From positions 1 through 21,965 of the IMG/VR virus record IMGVR_UViG_3300009428_000085: a DNA stretch of 21,965 nt. One strand, given 5' to 3'. Below, piece by piece: positions 20,347 to 21,965 of this stretch. Each line of letters begins with the position of its first letter. Within the stretch, counting starts at the first letter, position 1. Both the position numbers and the translations under genes were made by a program. Origin of the DNA: a virus. Under the pieces are notes generated by a model. It ran no database searches, had not been told where the DNA came from, and saw only the letters and a list, made by a program, of their open reading frames with translations.

Positions 20347-21800
20347 TAACTCGCAAAGGGCCAGATGGTAAGTCGTACCAATTTCAAGATGGAACTACAG
20401 ATCAAGAAATGGCTAAGGCGTTTACTAGCATTTATGGTGGCCCTGAAAAAGAAGTAAATATGCCCATAATTGATAAAGTCGCTGGTACTGTTAGGGCTAC
20501 TGGTCAAGGACTCTCTGTAGGAAGTCTTGATGAAGGTATGGGTGCTTTAGGTGCTTTTGCTCAAACATTTATACCAGAGGGTTTAAGCCCTTATAGCACT
20601 GACTACAATCAAAACTTTAATGCAATTCAGCAGGAAGAAAGCAGAAAGGTAAAAGATTTTCGAGATAAAGAGCCTGCTTTAGCTATCGGTGGAGAGCTTG
20701 CTGGAGCTATACTAAGCCCTGCTGCAAAGCTAGCACAAGTAGGTAAGTTTACAAACCTTAAACCTACTGGAAAAGCGGCTTTAGACTCAATGGCTTTTGC
20801 CATGCCTTACGCGTTTATGTCTGCTGATGGTAGTGTACTAGATAGAGGTAAGGATGCTGCCATTGTAGCTATACCTGCATTATTATTTGGGGCTGGTTCA
20901 GAAAAGATGATGAAGGTAGGAAAGGGTGTATTTGACCGATTTTTTAGTAAATCAGTAAAAACACCAACTATAGATAATTTAAAAAAATCAAAGACAGAAG
21001 CGTATAAGTTTGCAGAAATATCTGGTGAAAGATATGCACCAGCAGAAATAGGTAAGATGGTTGGAAATATTGAAAGAAATTTAGTTAAAAATCAAGGTTA
21101 CAGCCAAGACATTGACAAGCAAGCATTAGCCGCATTTAATCTTATTAATAAGCAAAAAGGAAAAGAGTTAACTTTAACTGAGTTAGATAAAGTTAGACAG
21201 GGATTGTGGCAACGCCATACTTCTGGAACTGATGCAGAAAAAACAATTATTAGGGATATGATTGACGAAGTTGATGATGCTATGTTTGCCCATACTGGAT
21301 CCACTGAGGTTATGCAGATTGCCAGACATGCCAATTCATTATTTAAAAAGTCTGAACTACTTGATGAGGCTTTTAAGAAAGCAGAGCTGCAAACTGCTGG
21401 ATCTGGTTCAGGTGGAAATATATTTAATAAGTATAGGCAGGCTGTTACAAATATAATGATTAACCCTAAAAATTCTAGGTGGTTTAGTGTAGAAGAAAAG
21501 AAACAAATGGAAGTTTTTGTACGTGGTGACTTCGGTGTTGATGTGATGAGAAATATAGGCAAGCTATCACCCACTGGTAACGGCCTAATGACTGCTTTAA
21601 ATATTGGCGCTATAGCAACAAACCCAGCAATGGCAGCGGTAACTGTAGCAGGTGCAGGGGCTAAAGCCTTGTCTGATCGTGGTATAATGCGTCAAAAGAA
21701 AGAGCTAGAAGCAATCATACGTGGACAGCCTTTACAACCATATACACAATCAAGGATTACAGCGCCATTAGTGGGCGGTTTATTAGGGCCACAGGAGTAG
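20343..21800 (+). CDS. Internal virion/ejection-type protein with hydrophobic segments
   Basis: 485 residues in an ATGA overlap with the previous gene. The N-terminus G-P-D-G-K-S-Y-Q-F-Q-D-G-T-T-D-Q-E-M-A-K-A-F is a module common at the start of phage internal virion proteins. Then come amphipathic and hydrophobic stretches rich in Ala and Gly: A-L-A-I-G-G-E-L-A-G-A-I-L-S-P-A-A-K-L, A-I-V-A-I-P-A-L-L-F-G-A-G, and near the end A-L-N-I-G-A-I-A-T-N-P-A-M-A-A-V-T-V-A-G-A-G-A. Between them is a long helical region with L-T-L-T-E-L-D-K-V-R-Q-G-L-W-Q-R. Such proteins are thought to insert into the host envelope during DNA ejection. It is immediately followed by the portal gene, supporting a head-interior location. 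There is no lytic transglycosylase motif. Confidence 0.7.
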   Translation: MITRKGPDGKSYQFQDGTTDQEMAKAFTSIYGGPEKEVNMPIIDKVAGTVRATGQGLSVGSLDEGMGALGAFAQTFIPEGLSPYSTDYNQNFNAIQQEESRKVKDFRDKEPALAIGGELAGAILSPAAKLAQVGKFTNLKPTGKAALDSMAFAMPYAFMSADGSVLDRGKDAAIVAIPALLFGAGSEKMMKVGKGVFDRFFSKSVKTPTIDNLKKSKTEAYKFAEISGERYAPAEIGKMVGNIERNLVKNQGYSQDIDKQALAAFNLINKQKGKELTLTELDKVRQGLWQRHTSGTDAEKTIIRDMIDEVDDAMFAHTGSTEVMQIARHANSLFKKSELLDEAFKKAELQTAGSGSGGNIFNKYRQAVTNIMINPKNSRWFSVEEKKQMEVFVRGDFGVDVMRNIGKLSPTGNGLMTALNIGAIATNPAMAAVTVAGAGAKALSDRGIMRQKKELEAIIRGQPLQPYTQSRITAPLVGGLLGPQE

Positions 21801-21807
21801 TTAAGTA

Positions 21808-21965
21808 ATGCCAAAGATGCAAAAAGATGAGATTCAAGGCGCGATTAAAGCGGCTATTCAATCAGCGATTGATTATGTGGATGGTGATTTAAGTTTTCAG
21901 CGTGAACGAGCGCAAAGCTATTTTGATGGCAAGGTAGATTTAGAGCATGAAGAAGGACGTTCTAA
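21808..21965 (+). CDS. Portal protein, N-terminal fragment (3' end outside window)
   Basis: ATG at 21808 with AGGAG at 21793-21797. The 52 residues visible (MPKMQKDEIQGAIKAAIQSA, then I-D-Y-V-D-G-D-L-S-F-Q-R-E-R-A-Q-S-Y-F-D-G and E-H-E-E-G-R-S) match the start of P22-like portal proteins: 'A..Y....ls.qRa.A..Yy.G......eGRS.vv'. The frame is still open at the edge. The portal forms the dodecameric vertex through which DNA passes; the capsid and scaffold genes would be expected further right. Confidence 0.72.
   Translation, partial: MPKMQKDEIQGAIKAAIQSAIDYVDGDLSFQRERAQSYFDGKVDLEHEEGRS

Noticed and set aside
21680-21688. TGGTATAAT inside the 20343 gene as a portal promoter
   Set aside because: It matches the extended -10 at 4289 but is within coding sequence with no -35 and no palindrome; kept only as a possibility, not listed as a feature.
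1-21965. tRNA genes, CRISPR arrays, insertion sequences, integrase or attachment sites
   Set aside because: Looked for by eye on both strands; no cloverleaf, regularly spaced repeats, transposase or recombinase motif was seen.

Overview
The window is part of a tailed bacteriophage (Caudoviricetes) genome or a prophage copy. All convincing genes lie on the + strand, packed with overlaps of 1-11 bp (ATGA, TAATG and TGATG junctions). The base composition is moderately AT-rich. Short-tailed (podovirus-like) morphology is inferred: there is no tape-measure, tail-tube or sheath gene, while there is an SU10-type adaptor, a P22 gp10-like tail hub and a run of ejection-type internal virion proteins. 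The last gene starts like a P22-type portal. A Gram-negative host, perhaps aquatic, is plausible from the gene families and the SD/-10 signals, but the sequence does not settle it.

Layout. (1) 2-307: the tail of a CHC2-type primase/zinc-binding protein cut by the left edge. (2) 340-2614: a sigma70-like promoter and a 9-codon leader, then small accessory genes: a SprT-like HExxH metalloprotein, two charged small proteins, a tandem pair of paralogous Ala-rich proteins, a one-span membrane protein and a small beta protein. (3) 2607-4285: terminase small and large subunits. (4) 4289-4845: an extended -10 promoter with a palindrome at the expected +1, a near-perfect Shine-Dalgarno, a 16-residue basic peptide and a T4-type lysozyme. 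(5) 4845-6263: a large virion-type protein of unknown role.

(6) 6296-11447: adaptor, YIGLFT-family protein, a 20-residue-repeat protein, a tail fibre with an S74 auto-cleaving chaperone, a P22 gp10-like hub and a small repeat protein. (7) 11448-15406: a second set of tail/receptor-binding-type proteins (661, 58, 452 and 141 aa). (8) 15417-16460: a coiled-coil/TM holin-like protein, a membrane-anchored protein and a GNAT-like protein. (9) 16462-21800: four candidate internal/ejection proteins. (10) 21808 to the edge: start of the portal gene; the capsid is presumably beyond.

How it works together: the terminase packages DNA through the portal, the adaptor, hub and fibres form the short tail, the four internal proteins are probably ejected with the DNA, and the lysozyme with the membrane proteins would breach the envelope at entry or exit. 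Least ordinary points: the operator-like promoter and minigene before the lysozyme, a dockerin-like EF-hand loop in an ejection-type protein, a very large insertion in the S74 chaperone, the paralogous small-gene pair, a UACG-capped hairpin, and the portal lying about 17.5 kb downstream of the terminase.
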